From assembly GCA_023428025.1 (NCBI GenBank), contig JAEYZN010000004.1, forward strand, positions 43,538 through 107,537: a stretch of DNA of 64,000 nt, read 5' to 3'. The DNA is from Bacillota bacterium (GTDB lineage Bacteria > Bacillota > Clostridia > Christensenellales > SZUA-584). The notes under the pieces were generated by a model. The model saw only the letters and a list, made by a program, of their open reading frames with translations. It had not been told where the DNA came from and did not search any database. Each line of letters starts with the position of its first letter. Position 1 is the first letter of the stretch. The position numbers and the translations under genes were made by a program. Shown here in pieces: positions 40,942 through 49,066 of this stretch.

Positions 40942-42201
40942 TCAAACGCTATCGAACTGCCCTGTGAAGTCAAACGTGGCAAAATAATCGGCCGGCGTTT
41001 CAGCGCGGCGGATCATCTCCACGCTGCCGTCCTCTTTCAGCAGCAGCTCGGCGCTGCGCAGCTTGCCGTTGTAATTGTAGCCCATCGCAAAGCCGTGCGC
41101 GCCCGCGTCGTGAATCACCAGTATGTCGCCCATGTCGATCCTGGGCAGTGTCCGGTCCACCGCGAATTTGTCGTTGTTCTCGCAGAGCCCGCCCGTCACG
41201 TCGTACTTGTGATCCGGCGGCGCATCCTCCTTACCCAGCACGGTGATGTGGTGATACGCGCCGTACATCGCGGGCCGCATCAGGTTGGCCGCGCACGCGT
41301 CTACGCCGATATACCGCTTGTGGATATCCTTGCGGTGCACCGCCGTGGTCACGAGATGCCCGAACGGCGCCAGCATGTACCGGCCCAGCTCGGTGTATAT
41401 CGCCACGTTCCCCAGCCCTGCGGGCACCATGACCGCCTCAAACTCCTGACGCACCAGCTCGCCGATGCGCAGGATATCGTTGCCCTTCTGGTCCGGCTTA
41501 TACGGGATGCCCACCCCGCCCGACAGGTTGATGAACACGATCTCGGCGCCTGTCTCGCGCTTCAGTTCCACCGCCGTTTCAAACAGCAGCCGCGCCAGCT
41601 TGGGGTAATAGCGGTTCGTGGTGGTGTTGGACGCGAGGAACGCATGCAGCCCAAACCGCTTCGCGCCCTTGTCCATCAGCTTTTTGAAGCCCTCCGTCAG
41701 CTGCGGCCGCGTAAAGCCGTACTTGGCTTCGCCCGGGCTGTCCATGATCTGGTTCTCCAGCTTGAAGTGGCCGCCCGGATTAAACCGGCAGCCAATGAGT
41801 TCGGGTATGCCCGTCAAAGAGTCCAGAAAATCGATGTGGGTGATATCGTCGAGGTTGATGATGGAGCCCAGCTTGGCGGCCAGCAGATAATCTTCCGGCG
41901 GCGTCACGTTGGACGAGAACATGATGTCTTCGCCGCCAAAGCCGACAGCCTGCGCCATCATCAGCTCCGTGAGAGACGAGCAGTCCACGCCGCAGCCCTC
42001 TTCCTGCAATATTTTCAGTATCGCCGGGTTGGGCGTCGCCTTTACCGCGAAATATTCCCTGAAGCCCTTGTTCCACGAAAACGCCTGCTTTAGCCTGCGC
42101 GCGTTTTCCCGTATGCCGCGCTCGTCGTAAATATGGAACGGCGTGGGGTAGGTTTTGATGATCTCTTCAGCCTGCTGCCTGTTGATGAATGGTACCTTCA
42201 T
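40942..42201 (-). CDS. Diaminopimelate decarboxylase-like PLP enzyme (divergent)
   Basis: 419 residues from the ATG at 42201. It is a fold-III PLP decarboxylase: the PLP lysine sits in REYFAVKATPNP (about residue 55), phosphate-binding glycines in NLSGGVGIPYKP, and the Cys of the dimer active site in GGLCENNDKF. This matches the subfamily annotated as LysA in many clostridia. It differs from E. coli and B. subtilis LysA: the usual HxHIGSQ is HAFLASN and EPGR is ELGR. It may decarboxylate meso-diaminopimelate to lysine or act on a related substrate. A divergent DapF homologue occurs at 3.4 kb. Confidence 0.85.
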   Translation of the reverse strand: MKVPFINRQQAEEIIKTYPTPFHIYDERGIRENARRLKQAFSWNKGFREYFAVKATPNPAILKILQEEGCGVDCSSLTELMMAQAVGFGGEDIMFSSNVTPPEDYLLAAKLGSIINLDDITHIDFLDSLTGIPELIGCRFNPGGHFKLENQIMDSPGEAKYGFTRPQLTEGFKKLMDKGAKRFGLHAFLASNTTTNRYYPKLARLLFETAVELKRETGAEIVFINLSGGVGIPYKPDQKGNDILRIGELVRQEFEAVMVPAGLGNVAIYTELGRYMLAPFGHLVTTAVHRKDIHKRYIGVDACAANLMRPAMYGAYHHITVLGKEDAPPDHKYDVTGGLCENNDKFAVDRTLPRIDMGDILVIHDAGAHGFAMGYNYNGKLRSAELLLKEDGSVEMIRRAETPADYFATFDFTGQFDSV

Positions 42202-42304
42202 TTTTCTCTTCTGTCTCTCCTGTCGAATCAAGTCTTTTTTTGTCGGATCAGTATGTAAAACAAAAGCGGCGCTTGTCGCTGCCGCTCGTCATCGAGTACG
42301 GTTG

Positions 42305-42712
42305 CTACCTCAGGCTGTAATTGCCCAGCGTATCCAGCGTCTCCTTCTCGTTGAGTATCACGTCGTACAGGCTGATACCCAGCGTGTTGCACAGCGCCAC
42401 CAGGTAAAACAGCGCCCCGCCGATCTCCTTTTCGATCGTTTGCCGGCATTCGGGGCACAGCTCGCCCTTCACCTGCGTGGATACCAGCCCGCCCAGCTCG
42501 CTCATGCTGGCTTCGTCCGGGAACGCCTGCTTCTTTCCTTCTATCTGGATGCAACCACAGTGGGTGACGGATTTGACAACAGCGCGGCTCACGCGCCCTT
42601 CGCTGGTTTGCAGCTTTGTCAATATATCAAGGATGCTCCTGTTTCTGATGAGCAGGTCTCCAACGACGTTCTGAAAATCCTCCACTAATATATCGTTTAT
42701 TGAGTTTCCCAT
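42305..42712 (-). CDS. Conserved small cysteine-containing protein, MazG-like C-terminus
   Basis: 135 residues. The N-terminal half contains ILDILTKLQTSEGRVSRAVV and SVTHCGCIQIEGKKQAFPDE, a conserved cysteine pair. The middle has GELCPECRQTIEKEIGGALF, a second cysteine pair, and the C-terminus LVALCNTLGISLYDVILNEK resembles an all-alpha NTP pyrophosphatase helix. Similar proteins occur in many clostridia, sometimes labelled DUF1573, but the biochemical role is unknown. It precedes the lysA-like gene on the same strand, 103 bases upstream, and may be cotranscribed. Confidence 0.75.
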   Translation of the reverse strand: MGNSINDILVEDFQNVVGDLLIRNRSILDILTKLQTSEGRVSRAVVKSVTHCGCIQIEGKKQAFPDEASMSELGGLVSTQVKGELCPECRQTIEKEIGGALFYLVALCNTLGISLYDVILNEKETLDTLGNYSLR

Positions 42713-42817
42713 AACCGTCCCTCTTTTTTTATAATTTGTCCCGCGTCTTTATTATATAGCGGGCGCGTCTTTTGTCAAAGCATGTTTTTTGTCGCTTCGT
42801 GACAGATTGCCGCAGCG

Positions 42818-43585
42818 CTATGCGGCAATCCCGAAGGCCGCTGCCGCCGTCAGCAGAAAAACAAACTGCGACATTTCGATGGAAAATCCCACGATATCGC
42901 CCGTGATGCCGCCGATACGCCGCGAAAACCGCCGCACGACCAGCAGCGTCACACCCGCCGCCACGAGAAACGACCCCGCCGTCACCGCAAAACGCACAGC
43001 ATCAAATTCCATATATTTCAAATCCATGCCGATCACCGCCGCCGCGACAATATACAAAACAAGCGCAAAAACAATATGCGCTGTTTTCACGCCGTCGATG
43101 AACCATTGGCCCAGCCCGCCCGGCCTTGCGCACGGGAAGCACTTTGCGGCCAGCAGCGCCGTTGTCCGGCCTGCCAGCGGAAACAGCCATGCCGCCCGGC
43201 CCGCGCTGCCCAGCGCGACGGTGTCGCCCGCCACCAGCACGGCCAGCGCCAGCGCGCCGAACGCGCCGATGCGGCTGTCCCTCAGTATCGCGAGCGTTTT
43301 CTCCCTGTCGCGGCCCGCGCAGAATGCGTCCATCGTATCCGCCAGTCCGTCCAGATGCAACCCGCCCGTCAGCAGCAGGTACACAAGCAACGTCAAAAAC
43401 GCCGCCAGATACCTGTCTATCCAAATACCCAGCAGCGACACAGCGCCCGCCGCCGCGCCGAGCAACAGGGCGATCACCGGCAGATATTTGATGCCTTTTC
43501 TGTAAGCCGCCTCGTCGATGCCATCCAGCGCCCGCACCGGTATCCGCGTAAAAAACGACAGCATCATCACAAAACTTTTCATCAT
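42818..43585 (-). CDS. cobS: Adenosylcobinamide-GDP ribazoletransferase
   Basis: 255 residues with about six membrane helices and the CobS hallmark GGLHLDGLADTMDAF, followed by ILRDSRIGAFGALAL. It joins alpha-ribazole to adenosylcobinamide-GDP as the last step of cobalamin assembly on the membrane. ATG at 43585 is preceded by an AAAGGG-like site; a second in-frame ATG follows immediately. cobU and cobO are 546 bases upstream on the same strand but separated by a repeat-filled gap. Confidence 0.95.
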   Translation of the reverse strand: MMKSFVMMLSFFTRIPVRALDGIDEAAYRKGIKYLPVIALLLGAAAGAVSLLGIWIDRYLAAFLTLLVYLLLTGGLHLDGLADTMDAFCAGRDREKTLAILRDSRIGAFGALALAVLVAGDTVALGSAGRAAWLFPLAGRTTALLAAKCFPCARPGGLGQWFIDGVKTAHIVFALVLYIVAAAVIGMDLKYMEFDAVRFAVTAGSFLVAAGVTLLVVRRFSRRIGGITGDIVGFSIEMSQFVFLLTAAAAFGIAA

Positions 43586-44131
43586 ATATCCCTTTTTATA
43601 GATTTAAGACCTTGGAGGCTCTGCCTCCGAACCCGCACCCCAAAAAGCCTTGTCTTTTTTGGGGCCCCGCACCACCGCCATACCCCTCCGGGGCACGCGA
43701 AGGGACTTGTCCCTTTGGAAACCCATTAGGGAAATGCTGCGCATTTCCCGACAGTAATCAAACTGGAGTTTAGAATGGCCACAACGCGCTTCAGGGGCTC
43801 TCTTTGCCTCCCTCAAAGGGTCTGCTCCCTTGGGAGGTGGCGCGAAGTGCCGGAGGGAGGGAAGCCCCTCATAATAATCACTCCCTCAATCATACGAAAG
43901 ATGATCAACCATTCTCCCAAGGAAATTCAATGAAAATGCTATTTCCTCTTTAGTTTCATATTATTGGTTTCCCGTCCTGTCGCGAAGCGCCAGAATACAA
44001 TGGGATTCTTATACCCCTCCGGGGCACGCGAGAGACGTGTCCCTTAACGGGAGCGCGTACCCTCAGGGCATAACCCTTCGGGTCACAGGCAAGCGGGCAG
44101 CGCCCTCGTGACCATAATATATCTCCATAAG
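43586..44131. repeat. Repeat-packed gap between cobU and cobS
   Basis: No gene fits this 546-base gap. At 43614-43749 is the second copy of the composite palindromic repeat: GGAGGC/GCCTCC, CCCC/GGGG around A and T arms (43638-43664), CCCC/GGGG (43683-43693), AAGGGAC/GTCCCTT (43700-43715) and GGGAAATGC/GCATTTCCC (43729-43749). At 43794-43869 lies a long imperfect hairpin with AGGGGCT/AGCCCCT ends. At 44011-44031 the sequence TACCCCTCCGGGGCACGCGA of 43681-43700 is repeated exactly. The gap is therefore built from at least three related palindromic elements. Confidence 0.8.
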
Positions 44132-44692
44132 TCACTTCAGCCTCAAAGGCAGGCCGGATATCATGCAGTAGGCCTCGTCCGCGCGGGCCGCCACGCGCGC
44201 ATTCATACGCCCCGCGATATCCCGGAACAGGTTGCCCAGCCGGAACGCGGGCACCACGCCCATACCCACCTCGTTGGTCACCATCACCAGCCGCTTGCCG
44301 CACCGCTCCATCAGGCCCAGCAGCGCGTCCACTTCGGCGATAATGGATGTCTCCAGCGCGTCCACAGCCTCCAGCGCACACGTGTCAAAGTCCAGGCCGC
44401 TGTCCATCATGTGGTTGGTCACCAGCACCGTCAGGCAGTCCAGCAGAAACAACCCGCACGCGTCGAACCGCGCATCGTTCTCCAGCGCGCCAAAATCACG
44501 GTACCGCTCAAACGTCGGCCATTCGGCAGGCCGCTGGCGTTTATGCCGCTCGATGCGGTCACGCATGTCCGCGTCCGTCGCCACCGCCGTCGCGATGTAG
44601 CCCACCGGCAGGCCGGATTCACGCGCCATTTTTTCCGCATACGTGCTCTTGCCGCTGCGCGCGCCGCCCGTCACCAACACAATGCCGCTCAA
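44132..44692 (-). CDS. cobU: Adenosylcobinamide kinase / guanylyltransferase
   Basis: 186 residues. The start is TTG at 44692, overlapping the cobO stop as TTGA; a frame open far upstream is only a shadow over cobO. The P-loop VTGGARSGKSTYAEKMA, the ATAxATDADMRDRI segment with HKRQRP, and FLLDCLTVLVTN and VTNEVGMGVVP are typical of CobU. It phosphorylates adenosylcobinamide and transfers GMP, giving the CobS substrate. Together with cobO and cobS it forms a nucleotide-loop assembly and salvage set; cobT and cobC are not in the window. Confidence 0.93.
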   Translation of the reverse strand: MSGIVLVTGGARSGKSTYAEKMARESGLPVGYIATAVATDADMRDRIERHKRQRPAEWPTFERYRDFGALENDARFDACGLFLLDCLTVLVTNHMMDSGLDFDTCALEAVDALETSIIAEVDALLGLMERCGKRLVMVTNEVGMGVVPAFRLGNLFRDIAGRMNARVAARADEAYCMISGLPLRLK

Positions 44693-45204
44693 AACTCGAT
44701 ACCCTTTCTCGCCGTTATCCCCGCGTCCATGTAATGCTTCACCGGCTTCATCTCCGTCACCAGATCGGCGCGTTCCAATATCTCGCCCGGCGCGGCCCGT
44801 CCCGTCAGCACGATCTCGGTGCCGCCGCGCTCTTCCATTATATATATCAGCTCGTCCAGGGTCAGCGCCCCGCAGTGCAGCGCGCCCAGCGCCTCGTCCA
44901 GAATCAGTACATCCGCCACGCCCAGCCAACTCCTGACCACGGTCAGCATGTCCTGCGCGCCGCGCCGCAGCTTGTCCTTCTCCTCGTCGCACATGTCCCG
45001 GAAAAACTTGCCGCCCACGGACACCCGCCTTAACTCCACGCCCAGCTTCTCCAGCGCCGCCGCCTCGCCGGACTCGCGCCCTTTCAGAAACTGTACGATT
45101 TTCACGCACAGCCCCTGCCCCGCCGCGCGGACCGCCAGCCCCACCGCCGCGGCGGTCTTGCCCTTGCCGTCTCCCGTATACACCTGCACGCACGATCGTT
45201 TCAT
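44689..45204 (-). CDS. cobO: Corrinoid adenosyltransferase (CobO/BtuR type)
   Basis: 171 residues from the ATG at 45204 after AAAGGGG; the upstream in-frame ATG lacks a ribosome site. It carries the P-loop VYTGDGKGKTAAAVGLAVRA, LKGRESGE, DVLILDEALGALHCG and a C-terminal MKPVKHYMDAGITARKGIEF tail. It transfers 5'-deoxyadenosine from ATP to Co(I) corrinoids. The last residues overlap the cobU start, giving translational coupling. Confidence 0.94.
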   Translation of the reverse strand: MKRSCVQVYTGDGKGKTAAAVGLAVRAAGQGLCVKIVQFLKGRESGEAAALEKLGVELRRVSVGGKFFRDMCDEEKDKLRRGAQDMLTVVRSWLGVADVLILDEALGALHCGALTLDELIYIMEERGGTEIVLTGRAAPGEILERADLVTEMKPVKHYMDAGITARKGIEF

Positions 45205-45312
45205 GGCCAGCCCCTTTCGCTGTAACCATATCACAGCCGCGCCCCATAAATCAATACGTGGCATTTGCGCCGCCTTGTGCTATAATAAGGCGACTCATGA
45301 AAGGATAAGCAC

Positions 45313-46107
45313 ATGGCACTGTCACTCACCCCCTTGTTCTCCGGCTCGTCCGGCAACGCGATACTCGTCAGCTCAGACCGTTCCAAGATTTTGATCGACG
45401 CGGGCGTGTCGGGCAAGCGCATGGAAGAAGCGCTGCACAGCATCGGCGAGTCCATCGACGATATCAAGGGCATCCTGATCACCCACGAGCATACCGACCA
45501 TATACAGGGCGCGGGCATACTCTCGCGCAAGCACGACATCCCCGTCTACGCCACAGCGCCCACATGGGCAGCCTCATGCGATAAGCTGGGCACGGTGCGC
45601 AGCCGCCTCGCGCGCGTCATCGGCAAAGACCCTTTTTATATCGACGACCTCACGATCGAGCCTTTCGAAATATCGCACGACGCGGCGGACCCCGTGGGCT
45701 ACTGCGTGATGTGCGGCCGCAGCCGCCTCGCCGTCGCGACGGACCTCGGCTATTTTCCGCAAGCTGTGGAATACAAATTGCACGCCTGCGATCTGGTGCT
45801 GCTTGAGGCCAACCACGACCTGGAGATGCTCAGCGCCGGGCGTTATCCGTATGAGCTCAAGCAGCGCATCAAGTCGCGCCGCGGCCACCTCTCCAACGAC
45901 GACGCGGCGGACGCCGCCGTGAAGCTTGCCTGCGCGGGCGTGTCGTCCATCCTGCTTGGGCACCTCTCCCGCGAGAACAACTCGGAACACCTCGCGTTCC
46001 GCACCGTCACCGACGCCCTGCTGGCCCAGGGCATCACGCCGGGGCGGGACGTCAGCCTGGGCCTCGCTTTCCGGGACAAGGTCACCGGCCGGTTCCGGAT
46101 CAAATAG
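45313..46107 (+). CDS. MBL-fold metallo-hydrolase (YycJ/WalJ-like)
   Basis: 264 residues; ATG follows GAAAGGATAAGC. The metallo-beta-lactamase motif THEHTDHIQG, the later TDLGYFP aspartate and the HLSRENNS histidine provide a two-metal site. SGSSGNAILV near the N-terminus is typical of the YycJ/WalJ group, putative exonucleases linked to coordinating cell division with replication in Bacillota. It is followed 13 bases later by rlmH; these two genes lie near the replication origin in B. subtilis. Confidence 0.88.
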   Translation: MALSLTPLFSGSSGNAILVSSDRSKILIDAGVSGKRMEEALHSIGESIDDIKGILITHEHTDHIQGAGILSRKHDIPVYATAPTWAASCDKLGTVRSRLARVIGKDPFYIDDLTIEPFEISHDAADPVGYCVMCGRSRLAVATDLGYFPQAVEYKLHACDLVLLEANHDLEMLSAGRYPYELKQRIKSRRGHLSNDDAADAAVKLACAGVSSILLGHLSRENNSEHLAFRTVTDALLAQGITPGRDVSLGLAFRDKVTGRFRIK

Positions 46108-46120
46108 GGGGGATCGCGCT

Positions 46121-46585
46121 TTGCCCAACGTCCAGCTGCTCTGCATCGGCAAACTCAAGGAAAAATACCTGCAGGAGGCGCAGTCCGAATACGCGAAACG
46201 CCTGTCCGCCTTCTGCCGCCTGAGCATCATCGAAAAAAAGGAATCGGCTTTGCCGCCCGGGACCTCCGCCGCGCTTGTCGAAAAGGCCGTCGCCGAGGAG
46301 AGCGCGGCGCTGCTGGCCGCGTCCCGCGGCGCGCTCATCGCACTCTCGCCCGAGGGGCAGCGCATGACGTCGGAGGGCTTCGCGGCGCTCGTCAAAAAGC
46401 ACGAGGGCGACATAAGCTTCGCTGTCGGCGGCTCAAACGGCCTCAGCGGTGATATAAAATCCAAAGCCGCACACATCGTCTCCTTTTCAGACCTCACCAT
46501 GCCTCACCAGCTCTTCCGTATCGTGCTGCTCGAGCAGATCTACCGCGCCTTCATGATCTCGTCCAGCCGCACCTATCACAAATAG
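46121..46585 (+). CDS. rlmH: 23S rRNA pseudouridine-1915 N3-methyltransferase
   Basis: 154 residues starting with TTG at 46121 after a GGGGGGAT site. The SPOUT fold is seen from CIGKLKEKYLQEAQSEYAKR, the SAM-binding trefoil knot FAVGGSNGLSG and the C-terminal MPHQLFRIVLLEQIYRAFMI with YHK end. RlmH methylates the pseudouridine at position 1915 of 23S rRNA on the assembled ribosome. Cotranscribed with the yycJ-like gene. Confidence 0.95.
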   Translation: MPNVQLLCIGKLKEKYLQEAQSEYAKRLSAFCRLSIIEKKESALPPGTSAALVEKAVAEESAALLAASRGALIALSPEGQRMTSEGFAALVKKHEGDISFAVGGSNGLSGDIKSKAAHIVSFSDLTMPHQLFRIVLLEQIYRAFMISSSRTYHK

Positions 46586-46795
46586 CGCTTTTTTCAAAAT
46601 TCGACAAACCTGCTCCAAAAGGCCCTGATAATTCACTATTTATGTCGTTTATTGGGAGTTATTGTTGGCCGCAAAGGACTATCATAAAATGTGCCGAATT
46701 GTGCAATTAAATGATTCAAATAAAAATGTTTTGCGGTTTTTCAAATTTTATCTGTTTTGGACGCGCTGCGTCCCATGTAAAGGAGTGTTTTAATA

Positions 46796-47644
46796 GTGTT
46801 GAAGGTTCAGAAAACGGGCACTGATAATGTGCGCAAATTCAGTATGGACAAAAGTCAGAGCAACACGCTGGAGGTCATCCCGGTGGATTACATCCGCCCC
46901 AACCCCTACCAGCCTCGTCGTTTGTTTACGGAAGAAAGCCTCGCGGAGCTGGCGCACTCCATCAAGCAATACGGGCTGCTGCAGCCCATCACGGTCAGAA
47001 AACTCAGCCATAACTATTATGAGATCATCGCGGGTGAACGCCGCTGGCGCGCCGTATGCAAAGCGGGGTTCACGCACATCAAAGCGTTCGTGCAGCCCGC
47101 TATAGACGAGGACAGCGCCGTCATCGCGCTCATCGAGAACCTCCAGCGCGAGAATCTGCACTTCTTTGAAGAGGCCGAAGGGTTCCAGTGCCTGATGAAG
47201 GAGCACGGCCTCACGCAGGAGGAGCTGGCCCGGCGTCTCGGCAAGAACCAGAGCACCGTCGCCAACAAGATGCGCATCCTGAAGCTGCCCGCGGGTGTGA
47301 AGGAACTCATCACCACCTACAAGCTCTCGGAACGCCACGCGCGCGCCCTGCTGCGGCTTCACAATGAAGACGCGCAGGTCCGCCTTATCAAGGACATCGC
47401 GCAGAAGAACCTGTCCGTCAAGATGACGGAAGAGATCGTTGAAAAAATGCTCTCCAAGCTGTACGGCGAAGAGCCGCCGAACCTGTCCGGCCAGCACGTC
47501 GTGTGCATCATGCGGGACTACCGCATCTATATCAACACGATCAAGAAAGCGCTGACCCGTATCAAGAAGTCCGGCGTCAAGGTCACCTATGAAGCGATGG
47601 AGAGCAAGGACAAAGTGTCCATCAATATCGAGCTTGCCAAGTAG
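46796..47644 (+). CDS. ParB/Noc-family DNA-binding CTPase
   Basis: 282 residues from GTG at 46796 after AAAGGAG. The ParB nuclease-like/CTPase fold has IPVDYIRPNPYQPRR and the GERRWRAV motif, followed by the ENLQRENLHFFEEAEGF box, a helix-turn-helix (TQEELARRLGKNQSTVANKM) and the dimer region. The N-terminal pattern and lack of a neighbouring parA suggest nucleoid occlusion factor Noc rather than ParB proper. Noc binds NBS sites and keeps FtsZ away from the nucleoid. No matching palindromic sites were located in the window. Confidence 0.88.
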   Translation: MLKVQKTGTDNVRKFSMDKSQSNTLEVIPVDYIRPNPYQPRRLFTEESLAELAHSIKQYGLLQPITVRKLSHNYYEIIAGERRWRAVCKAGFTHIKAFVQPAIDEDSAVIALIENLQRENLHFFEEAEGFQCLMKEHGLTQEELARRLGKNQSTVANKMRILKLPAGVKELITTYKLSERHARALLRLHNEDAQVRLIKDIAQKNLSVKMTEEIVEKMLSKLYGEEPPNLSGQHVVCIMRDYRIYINTIKKALTRIKKSGVKVTYEAMESKDKVSINIELAK

Positions 47645-47691
47645 GTTTCATAGATTGTAACCCCTAACTTGTCCCCAATACCCCTACTATT

Positions 47692-47733
47692 GGCGGAACC
47701 TGGCGAAGAGCCTCCGTTCCGCCCTATTTTTTT
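47692..47733 (+). terminator. Terminator after the noc/parB gene
   Basis: GGCGGAAC and GTTCCGCC form a perfect eight-pair stem with a 16-base loop that itself can pair partly; a run of T residues follows at 47726-47733. Confidence 0.8.
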
Positions 47734-47772
47734 GTCCATGTTTCTTTGTTGTTTTATCACTGCAATAAGAGT

Positions 47773-49065
47773 ATGCTGTATGTGATGGAAAACGCAGAGC
47801 AAGAAAAATGGTACAAGCTTGACAATGCGGCCAAACTATACCCGGCCATCAGCAACCGCCGGTGGATGTCGATCTACCGCGTTTCGGTCAAGCTGTATGA
47901 GCCGGTTGATAAGGATACGCTCCAGCGTGCGCTGGACATCACGATGGCCCGCATTGACCTTTTTTCCTGCCGGCTGAAAGCCGGCGTGTTTTGGTATTAC
48001 TTCGAAAAGAATTCAAACCGCGCCATGGTAGAAGAGGATGCCGTCAACCCGTGTATCCGTATACAGGATGGAAAAAGGGGCGGCCATCTTTTCAGGGTGC
48101 GCGTGCACGATAAACGGATTTCTCTTGAGGTGTTCCATTCCATCTCCGACGGATACGGCGGCATCGTCTTCCTCAAAACGCTGGTCGCCGAATATCTGAA
48201 ACAAAAGGGATACGATATTCCCGCCCGGCATGGCGTACTCGATTGCGACGAGCTGCCCGACGACGCGGAGACGGAAGACGCTTTTCTGCGCTATTATAAC
48301 GACAAAGCCGTTCGTCCATGGAAAGAGGAGCGGGCGTACCACGTCCGCGGCACAAAAGAGAAATGCCATACGCTTCACGTCATCTGCGGCCTTGTATCCG
48401 TTCAGGATATCAAAGCCGCCGCCAAAAAATATCAGGTGTCCGTCACCGAATTTCTGGTTGCCGTATACATGTTTGCGCTTTTCAACGTACAAAAAGCAGA
48501 CGATGCCCGGCGCATACGCCCGGTCAAGGTCTCCATCCCGGTCAATCTGCGCGCCTTTTTCCCGACGAAAACGCTGCGCAACTTTTCATCGTATGTGAAC
48601 CCGCTGATCAACGCGAGCTGGGGGGATTACCTGTTTGAAGAAGTCGCCCAGCTGGTCCATCATTATTTGAGGTGCGAGCTGACCAAAAAGCATCTCGCCG
48701 CCCGCATGTCCAAAAACGTCAAAGCGGAGAAAAACATACTGGTGCGTATGATGCCGCTGTTTTTAAAGAATCTCGTCATCAGCATTATCTTCCATATGTC
48801 GGGCGAAAGCCGCATGACCAGCGCGATGTCCAATATCGGCGTCATGGACATGCCTGAACAGATGGCCGCACACGTCGAGCGATTCGACGCGATGTTGGGC
48901 GCTCCCCGGTATTACGGAATCAACTGCGCCGTCTGTGCGTTTAAGGGGCTGATGAACATCTGTTTTACCAGCACGATCAAAGAAACGCTTGTGGAAAAAG
49001 AATTCTTTACTTTTCTGGTTAAAATGGGCATCCATGTCAAGCTGGAGACCAACAGGGGGATATAG
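47773..49065 (+). CDS. Condensation-like acyltransferase (alcohol acetyltransferase family)
   Basis: About 430 residues. The start is uncertain: ATG at 47773 or 47785, neither with a strong ribosome site; homology begins at about WYKLDNAAKLYP. The fold is that of the CoA-dependent acyltransferases and NRPS condensation domains: the active-site motif is present as FHSISDGYGG (HxxxDG), and a C-terminal NIGVMDMPEQM segment matches the floor loop. The family acylates alcohols, amines or lipids. The following membrane zinc-ribbon gene starts one base after its stop, so they act together or are at least coexpressed. Substrate unknown. Confidence 0.78.
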   Translation: MLYVMENAEQEKWYKLDNAAKLYPAISNRRWMSIYRVSVKLYEPVDKDTLQRALDITMARIDLFSCRLKAGVFWYYFEKNSNRAMVEEDAVNPCIRIQDGKRGGHLFRVRVHDKRISLEVFHSISDGYGGIVFLKTLVAEYLKQKGYDIPARHGVLDCDELPDDAETEDAFLRYYNDKAVRPWKEERAYHVRGTKEKCHTLHVICGLVSVQDIKAAAKKYQVSVTEFLVAVYMFALFNVQKADDARRIRPVKVSIPVNLRAFFPTKTLRNFSSYVNPLINASWGDYLFEEVAQLVHHYLRCELTKKHLAARMSKNVKAEKNILVRMMPLFLKNLVISIIFHMSGESRMTSAMSNIGVMDMPEQMAAHVERFDAMLGAPRYYGINCAVCAFKGLMNICFTSTIKETLVEKEFFTFLVKMGIHVKLETNRGI

Positions 49066-49066
49066 A

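Noticed and set aside
43586..44131. Possible CRISPR array because of repeated palindromes
   Set aside because: The repeats differ in sequence and length and there is no regular spacer pattern or cas gene; they are palindromic intergenic elements.
44693..45247. An upstream extension of cobU giving 371 codons
   Set aside because: It runs through cobO in another frame; the CobU family starts at the P-loop, matching TTG at 44692 that overlaps the cobO stop.
46586..46795. Possible replication origin before the noc/parB gene
   Set aside because: AT-rich but no clear DnaA box cluster was recognised and no dnaA is present in the window.
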